From: Thioalkalivibrio sp. ALE14
GTDB taxonomy: Bacteria; Pseudomonadota; Gammaproteobacteria; Ectothiorhodospirales; Ectothiorhodospiraceae
Length of the DNA stretch: 64,000 bases
NCBI RefSeq assembly: GCF_000376845.1
Contig: NZ_AQXY01000022.1
Location: 49,817-113,816 of the forward strand
Direction of reading: 5' to 3'
The position numbers and the translations under genes are program-made. This document shows positions 35,534 to 44,182 of the stretch, piece by piece. The notes under the pieces are model-generated. The model was not told the origin of the DNA. It did no database searches and worked only from the letters and a program-made list of their open reading frames with translations. The first letter of the stretch is position 1; every line of letters begins with the position of its first letter.

Positions 35534-36538
35534 TCACGCCGCGTACTTGCCCTGGGCCGCCAGTCCGTTGTCGCGCGCCCGTTCGAAGACCGTTTGCTGG
35601 GCCTTCTCGAAGTTCGCGCCCATGTCCTTGCCCCACAGCTCCATCGCCGCCTGCTGCATGCCGCGGCCGTAGGAGAAGGACAGCGGCCAGGGCGTCCCGC
35701 CGATACGGTTCATCGCATCAAGGTGATTGGTGGCATCGGCATCGCTCTGCCCACCGGAGAGGAACACGATACCCGGCAGGATGGCCGGCACCGCGGATTC
35801 CAGGCAGCGCAGCGTCGCGTGCGCGACGTCCTCCACACTGGCCTGTTCGGGGCAATCCTTGCCCGGCAGCACCATGCTGGCCTTCAGGATGGTGCCCTCG
35901 AGCAGCACGTGGTGCTCGTACAGCGCCTTGAAGACGGCCCGCTGGGTCGCCTCGGTCACGCCGTAGCAGGTCTCCATGTCGTGGCTGCCGTCCATCAGGA
36001 CCTCCGGCTCCACGATCGGCACGATGCCCTGCTCCTGGCACAGCGCGGCATAGCGCGCGAGCGCATGTGCATTGGACTCGATGCAGGTATCCGTGGGCAT
36101 GGTCTCGCCGATGGTAATCACCGCGCGCCACTTGGCGAAGCGGGCGCCCATCTTGGCGTATTCCTCGAGCCGTTCGCGCAGTCCATCCAGGCCCTCGGTC
36201 ACCTTCTCGCCCGGGAATCCCGCCAGGTCCTTCGCCCCGGTGTCGACCTTGATGCCCGGCAGGATCCCGGCCTCGTTCATCACGTCCACGAACGGCTTGC
36301 CGTCGCGGGTGGACTGACGGAGGGTCTCGTCGTACAGGATCGCGCCCGAGATGTACTCGTTCAGCTGCGGCGTGGTCAGCAGCAGCTCGCGGTACGTGCG
36401 GCGGTTCTCCTCGGTATTCTCGACACCCACCGCGCCCAGGCGCTTGCCGATCGTCCCGGTGGATTCATCGATGGCAATGATGCCCTTGCCGGGGGTCACC
36501 ATTGCTTCGGCCGTCTCTACCAACTGGTCGATCTTCAT
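35534..36538 (-). CDS. Class I fructose-bisphosphate aldolase
   Basis: A 334-aa Schiff-base aldolase of glycolysis, gluconeogenesis and the Calvin cycle. Family motifs are GKGIIAIDESTGTIGKRL near the N-terminus, KWRAVITIG, IVPIVEPEVL, and the Schiff-base lysine in GTILKASMVLPG. The C-terminal part has PILPGIVFLSGGQSDADAT-like and WPLSFSYGRGMQ. It is of the eukaryote-like class I type, distinct from the metal-dependent class II. The ATG at 36538 is preceded by AAGGAG. Confidence 0.94.
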   Translation of the reverse strand: MKIDQLVETAEAMVTPGKGIIAIDESTGTIGKRLGAVGVENTEENRRTYRELLLTTPQLNEYISGAILYDETLRQSTRDGKPFVDVMNEAGILPGIKVDTGAKDLAGFPGEKVTEGLDGLRERLEEYAKMGARFAKWRAVITIGETMPTDTCIESNAHALARYAALCQEQGIVPIVEPEVLMDGSHDMETCYGVTEATQRAVFKALYEHHVLLEGTILKASMVLPGKDCPEQASVEDVAHATLRCLESAVPAILPGIVFLSGGQSDADATNHLDAMNRIGGTPWPLSFSYGRGMQQAAMELWGKDMGANFEKAQQTVFERARDNGLAAQGKYAA

Positions 36539-36674
36539 GCCTGCTCCTTGCATTTCTGCGTGGGATTGCTCTTAGAGTAGTCACCCTCCACGGGTTCTTC
36601 CAACCCGACAGACAAAACCCCACCACAGTTTCCGGAACAGCACGAAAGGCCGTGTTCGCGGCGCATAAAAACGC

Positions 36675-37862
36675 TCAGGCGTACTCGCCCGCGGCGTGAC
36701 CGGAGGCCCACGCCCACTGGAAGTTGTGCCCGCCCAGATGCCCGGTCACATCCACCACCTCGCCGATAAAGTAGACCCCCGGCACGGTCCGGCACTCCAT
36801 GGTCTTGGAGGACAACGCAGCAGTATCGACCCCGCCCAGCGTCACCTCTGCGGTGCGATAGCCCTCGGTCCCGGACGGCCATACCGTCCACGGCTGGCAG
36901 ACAGCCACCACCTGCTCGATATCGTCATTGCTCAGGCGCTCCAGCGGCCGGTTTGCCACCCACAGTTCGCACCAGCGCTGCGCCACCCGGCGCGTCAGCT
37001 GCTCGCCCAGCACGCTCTTGAGCTCCAGCTTTGGGCGCAGATCGCGCAGCTCGCGCAGGTGCGCCGCCAGATCCATCCCCGGGAACAGGTCGACCGTGAC
37101 CGCCTGCCCCTCCTCCCAGTACGACGACGCCTGCAACACCGCCGGCCCGCTCAGCCCGCGATGCGTAAACAGCAGGTTCTCGCGAAACCCCATGCCTCCG
37201 GCCGTCGTCACCGTGTCCAGCGACACGCCGGAAAGCCCCTCGAGCTCCTCCAGCGGCCGCCCGCTCAGGGTGAACGGCACCAGGGCCGGCCGGGTTGGCT
37301 GGACCGGGAGCCCCAACGAACGCGCCAGATCCAGCCCGAATCCCGTGGCCCCCATGCGCGGGATCGAATAACCGCCCGTCGCGATCACCAGCGAGTCGCA
37401 GGCAATGCCCTCCTCGCCCGCCACGAGCCGGTGCGGCGGGCCCGGTTCCACATCCGTCACCGCGGTGTCCGTGCGCACGGTGACGCCTGCCGCCGCGCAC
37501 TCGTCCAGCAGCATCTGCACGATGTCCTTCGAGGACCGGTCGCAGAACAGCTGCCCCAGCTTCTTCTCGTGGTAGGGAATGCCGTGCTTCTCCACCAGGG
37601 CGATGAAGTCCCACTGCGTATAGCGGCTGAGCGCGGACTTCACGAAATGCGGGTTCGCGGAGATGAAGTTCTCCGGCTCGCAATACATGTTGGTGAAGTT
37701 GCAGCGCCCGCCGCCGGACATCAGGATCTTCTTGCCCACACGGTTGGCGTGATCCAGCACCAACACCCGCCGGCCGCGCCCGCCCGCCGTCAGCGCGCAC
37801 ATCAGCCCGGCCGCGCCGGCGCCGATCACGACCACGTCGAAATGCTTCGCCGTGTCACTCAC
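36675..37862 (-). CDS. BaiN/YhiN (HI0933) family FAD-dependent oxidoreductase
   Basis: A flavoprotein of about 395 aa with unknown physiological substrate. The N-terminal dinucleotide-binding motif is VVVIGAGAAGLMCAL, followed by the family signature KKILMSGGGRCNFTN. The C-terminal motif GEVVDVTGHLGGHNFQWAW, then ASGHAAGEYA, is characteristic. I favour the GTG at 37862, since the longer frame (37952) overlaps the RDD gene. The RBS is weak, so the start is uncertain. Confidence 0.88.
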   Translation of the reverse strand: MSDTAKHFDVVVIGAGAAGLMCALTAGGRGRRVLVLDHANRVGKKILMSGGGRCNFTNMYCEPENFISANPHFVKSALSRYTQWDFIALVEKHGIPYHEKKLGQLFCDRSSKDIVQMLLDECAAAGVTVRTDTAVTDVEPGPPHRLVAGEEGIACDSLVIATGGYSIPRMGATGFGLDLARSLGLPVQPTRPALVPFTLSGRPLEELEGLSGVSLDTVTTAGGMGFRENLLFTHRGLSGPAVLQASSYWEEGQAVTVDLFPGMDLAAHLRELRDLRPKLELKSVLGEQLTRRVAQRWCELWVANRPLERLSNDDIEQVVAVCQPWTVWPSGTEGYRTAEVTLGGVDTAALSSKTMECRTVPGVYFIGEVVDVTGHLGGHNFQWAWASGHAAGEYA

Positions 37863-37911
37863 GGGGCGGGTGGTGGCTCGAACCGAGGGTATGGCGTCGT
37901 TCCGCACACGC

Positions 37912-38460
37912 TCAGCGCACCCACTCCTTGCGCACCACCAGGGTCTGCGCAATCAGGTCATGCAGGGCCTGCCGCCGGCGGGTAAACGCCACCATGATGT
38001 AGCCGATCATCAGGATCAGGCCGGACAGGATGGTTGCAAAATGGCGCCCGGTCGCCCGCAGGAACGAGATCCGCTCGCCGTTGAAGTCCACCACCCGCAG
38101 CCCGAAGACCATCTTGCCCAGCGTGGCCTGGTACCGGGAGCTGTGCATACCGGCCCAGTACAGCCAGGCCACCACCATATTCACCAGAAACCAGGCCACC
38201 TCCGCCGGTGGCACCGGGTCATCCGGCCCGCGCACCGCCATCGTCTCCGGGCTGATCACGGCCTGCGCCACGATCTGCGGCACCCCGATGATCACACCAT
38301 CCACCAGATAGGCCCCGACGCGGACCCAGAACCCGCCATAGGCCGCGCGGTCCTCGGGCGGGCCGTCGTGACCCCCGGCTCCGGCCGCCAGCGGTGCCCC
38401 GCACTGAATACAGAATCGCGCCTCCGGCGGGTTCTGCTTGCCACACTGTCCACATTCCAT
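37912..38460 (-). CDS. RDD-family membrane protein with N-terminal zinc ribbon
   Basis: A 182-aa protein. Residues 1-25 form a C4 zinc ribbon (CGQCGKQ ... FCIQCGAPL). An RDD domain follows with three to four hydrophobic segments and the motif QATLGKMVFGLRVVDFNGE. RDD proteins are membrane proteins of mostly unknown function, some linked to ion exchange. It lies upstream of the flavoprotein gene with a 49-bp gap. Confidence 0.85.
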   Translation of the reverse strand: MECGQCGKQNPPEARFCIQCGAPLAAGAGGHDGPPEDRAAYGGFWVRVGAYLVDGVIIGVPQIVAQAVISPETMAVRGPDDPVPPAEVAWFLVNMVVAWLYWAGMHSSRYQATLGKMVFGLRVVDFNGERISFLRATGRHFATILSGLILMIGYIMVAFTRRRQALHDLIAQTLVVRKEWVR

Positions 38461-38508
38461 GATGTCTCGCTCTCCCTTTCGTGTGTGCCTGGGTACTCGA
38501 CCGAGCCG

Positions 38509-40071
38509 CTACAAGAGCGGCTCGACCGGAAGAATCCGGGTCATGCCGGAGACAAACCGCCGCCACAGACTGGCCTTGGGCTCATACCGGTAGGCATTCC
38601 CGGACCCGTCCCGCCATATCAGGCCACCGGACGCATCCTGCTCCACGCGATAGGCGACCTGCGGCCGAATCCCTTGTTGATGCAGCGCGGCCAGCCGCTG
38701 CACCAGGACGGGCTCCTTCAGAAACACCCCGGATTCGCTATTGGTGTGCGCCGAGCGGGGATCGAGGTTGAACGAGCCGACAAAGGCCTCCTCGCCATCG
38801 AAGACCAGAAGCTTGGTGTGCAGGCTCGCCTGCGACGGCTCGATTCCGCGATCGCGCACCAGCCGCGCCCAGCGCGGCGGCCCGGTGGGGCGCAGCTCGA
38901 ACAGCTCCACCCCGGCTTCCAGCAGGGCATGCCGCCGCCGCGCATAACCGGCGTGGGTAAAGGCTACGTCATTCGCCGCCAGCGAGTTCGTCAACACCTG
39001 AACCCGCACGCCAGCCTCGCTCATCCGCGAAAGCTGGGCGGTCCCGTCGCGCCCCGGCACAAAATACGGCGACACGATCAGCAACTCTTCTTCGACACCC
39101 AGCAGCCGCTCGCCCAGGGCATCCGCCACCCGCGACCCCTCGCCGCGCGCCCGAGCCTTGGCCTCATCATCCACCACGAACTCCGCGTGCGTAGTCCATA
39201 CATAGGCGGCCGGATCGGCCACCGGCTGTGGCACGGGCTGTCCGTTCAGGGGCTCCATCTGCATCAGGGGGTGCGTGTGGTTCTGCGCCAGCCAGGCCCG
39301 CAGCGCGCCCTGCTGCATCGCCAGCTGCTCGGGCGACCCACCCTCACGCGCCAGGCGCCCCACCCCGATCGCCCCCGGACTGTTCCAGAACTCCACAAAC
39401 GAAAGATCAATCTCCCGGACCAGCGGCCCCACCACCACCAGGTCCAGATCCGCAAAGTTGTAGTCCGGACTCGCCTCGAAATATTCGTCGCCGACGTTGC
39501 GGCCACCCGTGATCGCCAGATGCCCGTCCACGATCCAGGCCTTGTTGTGCATCCGGTGGTTCAGGTCGCTGCCACGAAAGAAGAACTCCGCGCTGGCGCG
39601 CAACAAGCCGTCGCGGCTGCGAAACGGATTAAAGATCCGGACCTCGATATTCGGATGCTGATCGATGGCGGCCAGGGTTACATCGCGCCCGCGCGCATCG
39701 ATGTCATCCAGTAGCAGCGATACCCGCACCCCGCGATCCGCCGCCCCCAGCAGCTCGCCCATCAGCACCCGGCCCGCGGCATCGTCGCGCCAGATGTACG
39801 CCTGCACCTGAATCCGCTCGCGCGCCTTGCGCACGCTCATCACCCGCCAGCGAAACGCCTCCGCCCCCTCGTCCAGCATCCGGAACCCCGTCTTGCCTTC
39901 GTCGCGGGCCGGGCCATAGTCGGCCAGCCACTGCGCCAGCGGCCCCTCGCTCGCCGGCAACTCCAGCGCCTGCCATCCGCGCTCCGGCGCCGGCTGCAAC
40001 GGCGCACAGCCGGCCGCCAGCGCCAGCAAGAGCGCCGCAAATAGCCAGGAAAACCGAACCGGATAGCGCAT
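38509..40071 (-). CDS. Phospholipase D family lipoprotein (cardiolipin synthase C-like)
   Basis: A 520-aa protein. An N-terminal lipoprotein signal with lipobox LAAGC (about residues 19-23) is followed by two HKD motifs, HNKAWIVD with GGRN and HTKLLVFD with GSFN. They form the two halves of a PLD active site. The layout resembles ClsC-type cardiolipin synthases. I chose the ATG at 40071 because it begins the signal peptide directly; the frame is open to 40143. Confidence 0.85.
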   Translation of the reverse strand: MRYPVRFSWLFAALLLALAAGCAPLQPAPERGWQALELPASEGPLAQWLADYGPARDEGKTGFRMLDEGAEAFRWRVMSVRKARERIQVQAYIWRDDAAGRVLMGELLGAADRGVRVSLLLDDIDARGRDVTLAAIDQHPNIEVRIFNPFRSRDGLLRASAEFFFRGSDLNHRMHNKAWIVDGHLAITGGRNVGDEYFEASPDYNFADLDLVVVGPLVREIDLSFVEFWNSPGAIGVGRLAREGGSPEQLAMQQGALRAWLAQNHTHPLMQMEPLNGQPVPQPVADPAAYVWTTHAEFVVDDEAKARARGEGSRVADALGERLLGVEEELLIVSPYFVPGRDGTAQLSRMSEAGVRVQVLTNSLAANDVAFTHAGYARRRHALLEAGVELFELRPTGPPRWARLVRDRGIEPSQASLHTKLLVFDGEEAFVGSFNLDPRSAHTNSESGVFLKEPVLVQRLAALHQQGIRPQVAYRVEQDASGGLIWRDGSGNAYRYEPKASLWRRFVSGMTRILPVEPLL

Positions 40072-40179
40072 CAACAAGCAATCGCCGGACGCGAAGCCCC
40101 CCTTACAGAACGCACAATGGGCATCAGCCTGCCGCCTCGTCACCGCCCTGTCGACGCCGCCGCCCGAACCCCGGACACA

Positions 40180-40216
40180 AAAAAAGCGAGCCGGGCGGAC
40201 CCGGACTCGCTTTTTT
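40180..40216. terminator. Bidirectional terminator after tRNA-Val
   Basis: The stem AGCGAG-CCGGG pairs with CCCGG-ACTCGCT and is flanked by A runs on the left and T runs on the right. It can therefore work on both strands. On the minus strand it ends tRNA-Val transcription 9 bp past the CCA. Confidence 0.85.
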
Positions 40217-40224
40217 CATCAAAC

Positions 40225-40301
40225 TGGTAGGCGCGATTGGACTCGAACCAACGACCCCTACCATGTCAAGGTAGTGCTCTAACCAACTGAGCTACGCGCC
40301 T
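40225..40301 (-). tRNA. tRNA-Val (anticodon GAC)
   Basis: A 77-nt cloverleaf with encoded CCA. The acceptor stem is AGGCGCG/CGCGCCT and the D arm has GCTCAGTTGGTTAGAGC. The anticodon stem CTACC/GGTAG encloses TTGACAT, so the anticodon is GAC. The T arm is GGTTCGAGTCC. It marks the left border of the accessory region. Confidence 0.95.
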
Positions 40302-40319
40302 GTCGTCTTCGAGCCGCGT

Positions 40320-40347
40320 ATTGTACCGACTCCCCGCCCCCTGTCAA
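40320..40347 (-). promoter_or_regulatory. Sigma-70 promoter of tRNA-Val
   Basis: The minus strand has TTGACA (40342-40347), a 16-bp spacer and TACAAT (40320-40325), ending 18 bp before the tRNA 5' end. A GC-rich discriminator (GCGGC) is typical of stringently controlled stable-RNA promoters. The promoter is intact, so the tRNA side facing the island is not disrupted. Confidence 0.75.
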
Positions 40348-40469
40348 AGCCTACCGTAACCTTCTGACTTTACGAGCTTTACCTCACCCTGGGCGATCGC
40401 GTTTCAATCCCGCCGCGGCGGGCTCGTCGAATACGCTCCGCACCGAGACCAAAGCCAGCAAAAGCACTT

Positions 40470-40513
40470 GAGCCCATCTGGGGCCCACGTGGAGCCCACC
40501 GGTAGCCCAGGGT
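40470..40513. repeat. Four imperfect 11-bp tandem repeats (GAGCCCAYSKG-like)
   Basis: GAGCCCATCTG, GGGCCCACGTG, GAGCCCACCGG and TAGCCCAGGGT follow each other without gaps. The core GCCCA recurs exactly every 11 bp, so all copies lie on one helix face. They lie between tRNA-Val and the regulator gene, in a 272-bp stretch with no ORF. Possible roles are integrase arm-type sites or excisionase binding. Confidence 0.5.
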
Positions 40514-40573
40514 CCTTGCCGGGCGCTATCGCGTCGGCCGAAAAGTGATCACCACCCATTCGTGGGCCCAGGT

Positions 40574-40801
40574 TTACTTGGGCTCCTCGACACGCTCGGC
40601 CAGATCGCAGACGGAGCAGCCAAAGTAACCGCAAAGCGCATCAAGATTATCGGTTGTTGTGTTGTACCCCTTCTGATTCGCGATCTTCGATAGCGTCGTC
40701 CGGTTGACGCCGGTTTCGCGTGACACCTCGTCAAACGTGATGCGGCGACCTTCCGCGAAAGACTTGTCGGCCATGCGCTCTTTCAAGAGAAATCGAATCA
40801 T
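40574..40801 (-). CDS. Small Cro/C1-type HTH regulator
   Basis: A 75-aa protein with a single HTH: FDEVSRETGVNRTTLSKIAN followed by NLDALCGYFGCSVCDLAERV, the typical XRE/Cro pattern of the HTH_26 kind. The frame is open far upstream, but the ATG at 40801 starts directly before the domain and leaves room for the divergent operator. It is divergent from the excisionase-like gene, so it is probably the switch repressor of the element. Confidence 0.75.
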   Translation of the reverse strand: MIRFLLKERMADKSFAEGRRITFDEVSRETGVNRTTLSKIANQKGYNTTTDNLDALCGYFGCSVCDLAERVEEPK

Positions 40802-40837
40802 AAATGTGCCTGTAGCGCTCGTTATGTTCTTGACAGG

Positions 40838-40889
40838 AACAAACGTTAATCGTATTATTTGTTGCGTAGGGTTAACGTTTGTTACGCAA
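40838..40889. promoter_or_regulatory. Divergent operator with inverted repeats
   Basis: AACAAACGTTAA (40838-40849) is exactly inverted as TTAACGTTTGTT (40872-40883). A second pair TTGCGTA (40862-40868) and TACGCAA (40883-40889) overlaps it. The sites lie between the HTH gene and the excisionase start, immediately before an AAGGAGG RBS. They suit repression of both genes by the 75-aa regulator. Confidence 0.6.
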
Positions 40890-40900
40890 AGGAGGCTATC

Positions 40901-41149
40901 GTGAACCAGAACACCTACCTTACCCCCGAACAGGCCGCGGCGCGACTCCACTTCTCGACGCGGTACTTCCGAAACATCGTCATGAAGCGGGACCTGATCG
41001 AGGGCGTCCACTTCATCCGCGCGTTCGACCGGCGCAAGTACCTGGTTATCTGGGAGCGCGTCGAGGAAGAACTTCTCCGAGACCATCCCATGGCATCGAC
41101 CATCGATGCGGGTATCCCGATGTCAAAGGGGGGCCGCTGCTATGCCTAA
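40901..41149 (+). CDS. Excisionase-like DNA-binding protein
   Basis: An 82-aa protein starting at a GTG with a strong AAGGAGG RBS. It is a winged-helix/MerR-like excisionase pattern: NTYLTPEQAAARLHFSTRYF then VHFIRAFDRRKYLVIWERVEEEL. Its stop overlaps the integrase start (ATGCCTAA). It probably controls directionality of the integrase or acts as its co-regulator. Confidence 0.7.
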   Translation: MNQNTYLTPEQAAARLHFSTRYFRNIVMKRDLIEGVHFIRAFDRRKYLVIWERVEEELLRDHPMASTIDAGIPMSKGGRCYA

Positions 41150-42377
41150 CATCCGCCGGCACCACAACGGAAAACTCTTCATGGACTTCCGTTACCAGAA
41201 CGTCCGTTGCAGGGAATACACCAGGCTCGACGACACCCCCGCCAATCGCAAACGCTTGGAACGCGCTATGGAGAAGATCCAGGCCGAGATCGTCCTGGGT
41301 ACCTTCGATTACGCCAAAACGTTTCCCAACAGCCCTCGCGCGGCACGGTTCTCTCAACCCACGTCTGTGCTACAGGCCGCAGAAGGCGCAAACGCAGGCC
41401 CTACGTTCCAGGAGTTTGGGGAGACCTGGTTTGCCGAGAACGAGCCCACCTGGAAGCCGTCCTACCGGACGAAGCTGCGAGACATCTTCGATAAGCAACT
41501 GGCCCCGCAGTTCGGGGAGAAGAAAGTCAGCGACATCCAGAAATCCGAGATCCTCCAGTACCGCGCCGAACTCGCCAAAGTATGCCGCGCCACTGGAAAA
41601 ACGCTGTCTGCGTCCCGGATCAATCAAATCATGAATGTGCTCCGGCAGATCCTGGTGGAAGCCGCTGACCGATTCGACTTTATCACGCCCTATCAGGGCA
41701 TCAAGCCACTGCGTGTCCCTCGCACGCAGGTCGACCCCTTCTCCCTGGAGGAGGTCCAGAAGTTTCTCGATACCGTCGATCCCCAGTGGCGGCCGTACTT
41801 CATCGTCAGGTTCTTCACGGGTATGCGGACGTCCGAGGTGGACGGACTGAAATGGCAGTACGTCGACTTCGACCGACGGGAGATCCTCATCTATTCGGCC
41901 CGCGTCAACGGTGAAGACACCACGACCAAGACCGACGGGTCGATGCGCACCATCCAGATGTCCGAGATGGTCTACCAAGCACTCTTACAGGCCCGAGAAG
42001 AGATGCGCGAACGGCCTGTCTCCTGTCGGAGTGATTACGTGTTCTCCAGTCGCTTCGGCTATCCGCTCTCGTACCACAACGTGAATCACCGCGTGTGGTA
42101 CCCGACCCTCAAGAAGGCCCAGCTCAAACGGCGTAACCCGTATCAGACGCGTCATACGGCCGCGACGCTGTGGCTTGCCGCCGGTGAGAGTCCGGAGTGG
42201 ATTGCCCGTCAGATGGGCCACTCCAACACCAAGATGCTGTTCACCGTGTACTCGAGGTATGTCCCGAACCTCACCCGCCAGGATGGCTCCGCCATGGAGC
42301 GACTGCTGCGCTCGCGCATGCAGTTTCCTCAGACCACTCCCGATCCGGTCACCGAGGAGGTCTCCGATGATGAGTGA
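41142..42377 (+). CDS. int: Tyrosine recombinase/integrase
   Basis: A 411-aa integrase. The N-terminal part (RRHHNGKLFMDFRYQNV) is the DUF3596-type arm-binding domain, then a SAM-like core-binding domain (about 95-190). The catalytic domain shows Arg in FFTGMRTSEVDGLKW, RHTAATLWLAAGES, MGH and the nucleophile Tyr in FTVYSRYV. The His of the H-x-x-R box appears replaced (NPYQTRHT). It overlaps the excisionase gene by 8 bp. It probably mobilised the accessory region next to tRNA-Val. Confidence 0.9.
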   Translation: MPNIRRHHNGKLFMDFRYQNVRCREYTRLDDTPANRKRLERAMEKIQAEIVLGTFDYAKTFPNSPRAARFSQPTSVLQAAEGANAGPTFQEFGETWFAENEPTWKPSYRTKLRDIFDKQLAPQFGEKKVSDIQKSEILQYRAELAKVCRATGKTLSASRINQIMNVLRQILVEAADRFDFITPYQGIKPLRVPRTQVDPFSLEEVQKFLDTVDPQWRPYFIVRFFTGMRTSEVDGLKWQYVDFDRREILIYSARVNGEDTTTKTDGSMRTIQMSEMVYQALLQAREEMRERPVSCRSDYVFSSRFGYPLSYHNVNHRVWYPTLKKAQLKRRNPYQTRHTAATLWLAAGESPEWIARQMGHSNTKMLFTVYSRYVPNLTRQDGSAMERLLRSRMQFPQTTPDPVTEEVSDDE

Positions 42378-42657
42378 GTCCCCGAAGACGAACCGCGTTG
42401 GCAACCACCTGACGCAAACCGACGCGCCACGACAGATGGCATCGGCGCTCATTCGGGCATACCAGCTCGAGCACCGGCCCAGCCTCGCCCAAGCGCTTGG
42501 TACCAATACTAGCGAGCCCGTCCTTGAAACGGTCGCCGCATGGATCGCCAGGGAACTGCCTTGCACCCCCCTGGCATTGGACGGCGCAGTGATCAACTGG
42601 CTCGCATTCCGCCTCGAGGAAGAGCTCAAGGCTCAGGAGGCGACTGGGCATGTGTAA
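42367..42657 (+). CDS. Small hypothetical protein of the integrase operon
   Basis: A 96-aa protein of unknown function. It overlaps the integrase 3' end by 11 bp and the next gene by 8 bp, so the three genes are translationally coupled. It is mostly helical, with a C-terminal WLAFRLEEELKAQEATGHV. No motif is recognised. A likely accessory factor of the element. Confidence 0.6.
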   Translation: MMSESPKTNRVGNHLTQTDAPRQMASALIRAYQLEHRPSLAQALGTNTSEPVLETVAAWIARELPCTPLALDGAVINWLAFRLEEELKAQEATGHV

Positions 42658-43612
42658 GACCGTCGTAGACGTAAAAAGCCTGCTGGCAAACCCGGAGTTC
42701 GAAATCGACGTTCCCGTCACAGGGACCTTCGGTGCGGAGATTGGCAAACCGAGTTCCGGCCGGAATGGCGTGGCGTACTATCCCGTGTACCTCTGGGATT
42801 ACACCGGCAGCGTTCGGGCCTTCGCCCCAATGACGGACTGGCAAGAGATCCACCCTGGTCGGCCAGCCACGCTGGAGTGCGGAATCGAATTGCAGCGAGA
42901 CCGCAACGGGCAAGTTCAGGCGGTCCTCCGTCCCACTCTGGATACCGACAACCCGAGGTCCTCGATCGAACTGCTTCCTGGCCATGTCGCCCCCAACGTC
43001 CAAGACCTGGAACGGCTCGTCGACCTGGCCAACGCCCTGCGTGCCCCTGCCTATCGCGCATTCCTCGAGAACGTCTTTCGTGACCAGTCCTTCACCCGAC
43101 TCTTCGTGACGCTCCCGGCATCGAAAAGCTGTCATCACACGGATGCCGGTGGCCTGCTCGCTCACAGCCTGGAAGTCGCAGAGGCACTTAAGGCGGCCAC
43201 GCGCGAACTCCCGAACACCCCGGAGTTGTTCGCCGAAGCCGCTGTGGTGGTCGCCCTCCTTCATGACGCCGGGAAGGTTCTGCTGCGCGGCCCCGACGGC
43301 CATCGTTACCCCTGCCGGCACCACGAGCACGACAAGCTCTTGGAATTCGTTCTCAGTGCTCCGCTGACTCGACTCAAAGAGACGCACAAGGATGCGGCAG
43401 CCGCTCTATGGGGAACGATCAAGGCGTACCAAACCGGCGACGCCTACAACATGCCGCTGGCGGGAGTCATCCGCGGCCTGGATGGGACAAGCGCCCAAAA
43501 CAGCGGGGGCAAGACGCATCTCGCCTCAAACCCTGGCTACTACTGGACGACTCTCGGAGGGCGGCGCCCCGTCTGGATCCCGCCAGCCCTCGAACACCCC
43601 AGCGTGCCCTGA
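42650..43612 (+). CDS. OB-fold plus HD-domain protein (YhaM/TraI_2-like)
   Basis: A 320-aa protein. Residues 1-110 look like an OB-fold (DVKSLLANPEFEIDVPVTGTF). The second half has HD phosphohydrolase residues: HHTDAGGLLAHSLEVA (about 164-180), VVALLHDAGKVLL (about 203-215) and a later HHEHDKLLEF. The combination is that of YhaM 3'-5' exoribonucleases, and the HD part also resembles the TraI_2 domain of mobile-element proteins. Function here is not known. It is last in the int operon. Confidence 0.65.
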   Translation: MCKTVVDVKSLLANPEFEIDVPVTGTFGAEIGKPSSGRNGVAYYPVYLWDYTGSVRAFAPMTDWQEIHPGRPATLECGIELQRDRNGQVQAVLRPTLDTDNPRSSIELLPGHVAPNVQDLERLVDLANALRAPAYRAFLENVFRDQSFTRLFVTLPASKSCHHTDAGGLLAHSLEVAEALKAATRELPNTPELFAEAAVVVALLHDAGKVLLRGPDGHRYPCRHHEHDKLLEFVLSAPLTRLKETHKDAAAALWGTIKAYQTGDAYNMPLAGVIRGLDGTSAQNSGGKTHLASNPGYYWTTLGGRRPVWIPPALEHPSVP

Positions 43613-43682
43613 GTTGGGGCACCCTCCCCTCTATCGGCCTCGGACACAACAAAAGCGCTCCAAGCCGGGCATCAGAGCCCCG

Positions 43683-44141
43683 TCACCCGTTCGCGACCAC
43701 CATTGGCAACCTCAGCTCTGGAGAAACGTTCTGCATCAACTGAGTCAGGCGAGCTACCGAAATTTGATACTGGCCGTTGCTCGGCTTTCGTTTTCCTTCG
43801 AATTCTCGCCAGACAATCTCGCCCGGGCCGTTATAAATCTCTGCGAAACCACCCTCCCGATCCAGCCGAAGGACCAGCAGATGCTCCGGACCACTCCGTA
43901 GGCCGACTCTTGTTCCCTGAGTCGCCTTGATCTCGAGTTCTCGCCCATCCTTAATGGCGTCCACGCCGGGTGAAGATGCCCGGAGGAGATCCAGCCCGTA
44001 ATGATAGGCCGCGAGACACTCACCCAGACTGCCCACGAGGTGACCATCCGGCGTGAAATGCCTTCCGGGAAACATCGCCTCTAACTCCCCCACAACGCGA
44101 TACAACTCGCCTACCAGTTTCGGCAGATGCTCCTTATCCAT
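43683..44141 (-). CDS. Small PD-(D/E)xK nuclease-like protein (DUF6998-like)
   Basis: A 152-aa protein with the residue pattern of a restriction-endonuclease fold: GSLGECLAAYHYGLDLL (E41), GVDAIKDGRELEIKATQG (D61, E70-x-K72). I recall this pattern as DUF6998, which needs checking. It starts 41 bp after the helicase stop on the same strand, so it may be the last gene of the helicase operon. An AGAGG RBS precedes the ATG at 44141. If active it could be the nuclease arm of the system. Confidence 0.65.
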   Translation of the reverse strand: MDKEHLPKLVGELYRVVGELEAMFPGRHFTPDGHLVGSLGECLAAYHYGLDLLRASSPGVDAIKDGRELEIKATQGTRVGLRSGPEHLLVLRLDREGGFAEIYNGPGEIVWREFEGKRKPSNGQYQISVARLTQLMQNVSPELRLPMVVANG

Positions 44142-44182
44142 TTGCAATGCCTCTCAGCTCTGTCGAAATCCGGTGACGGCCG

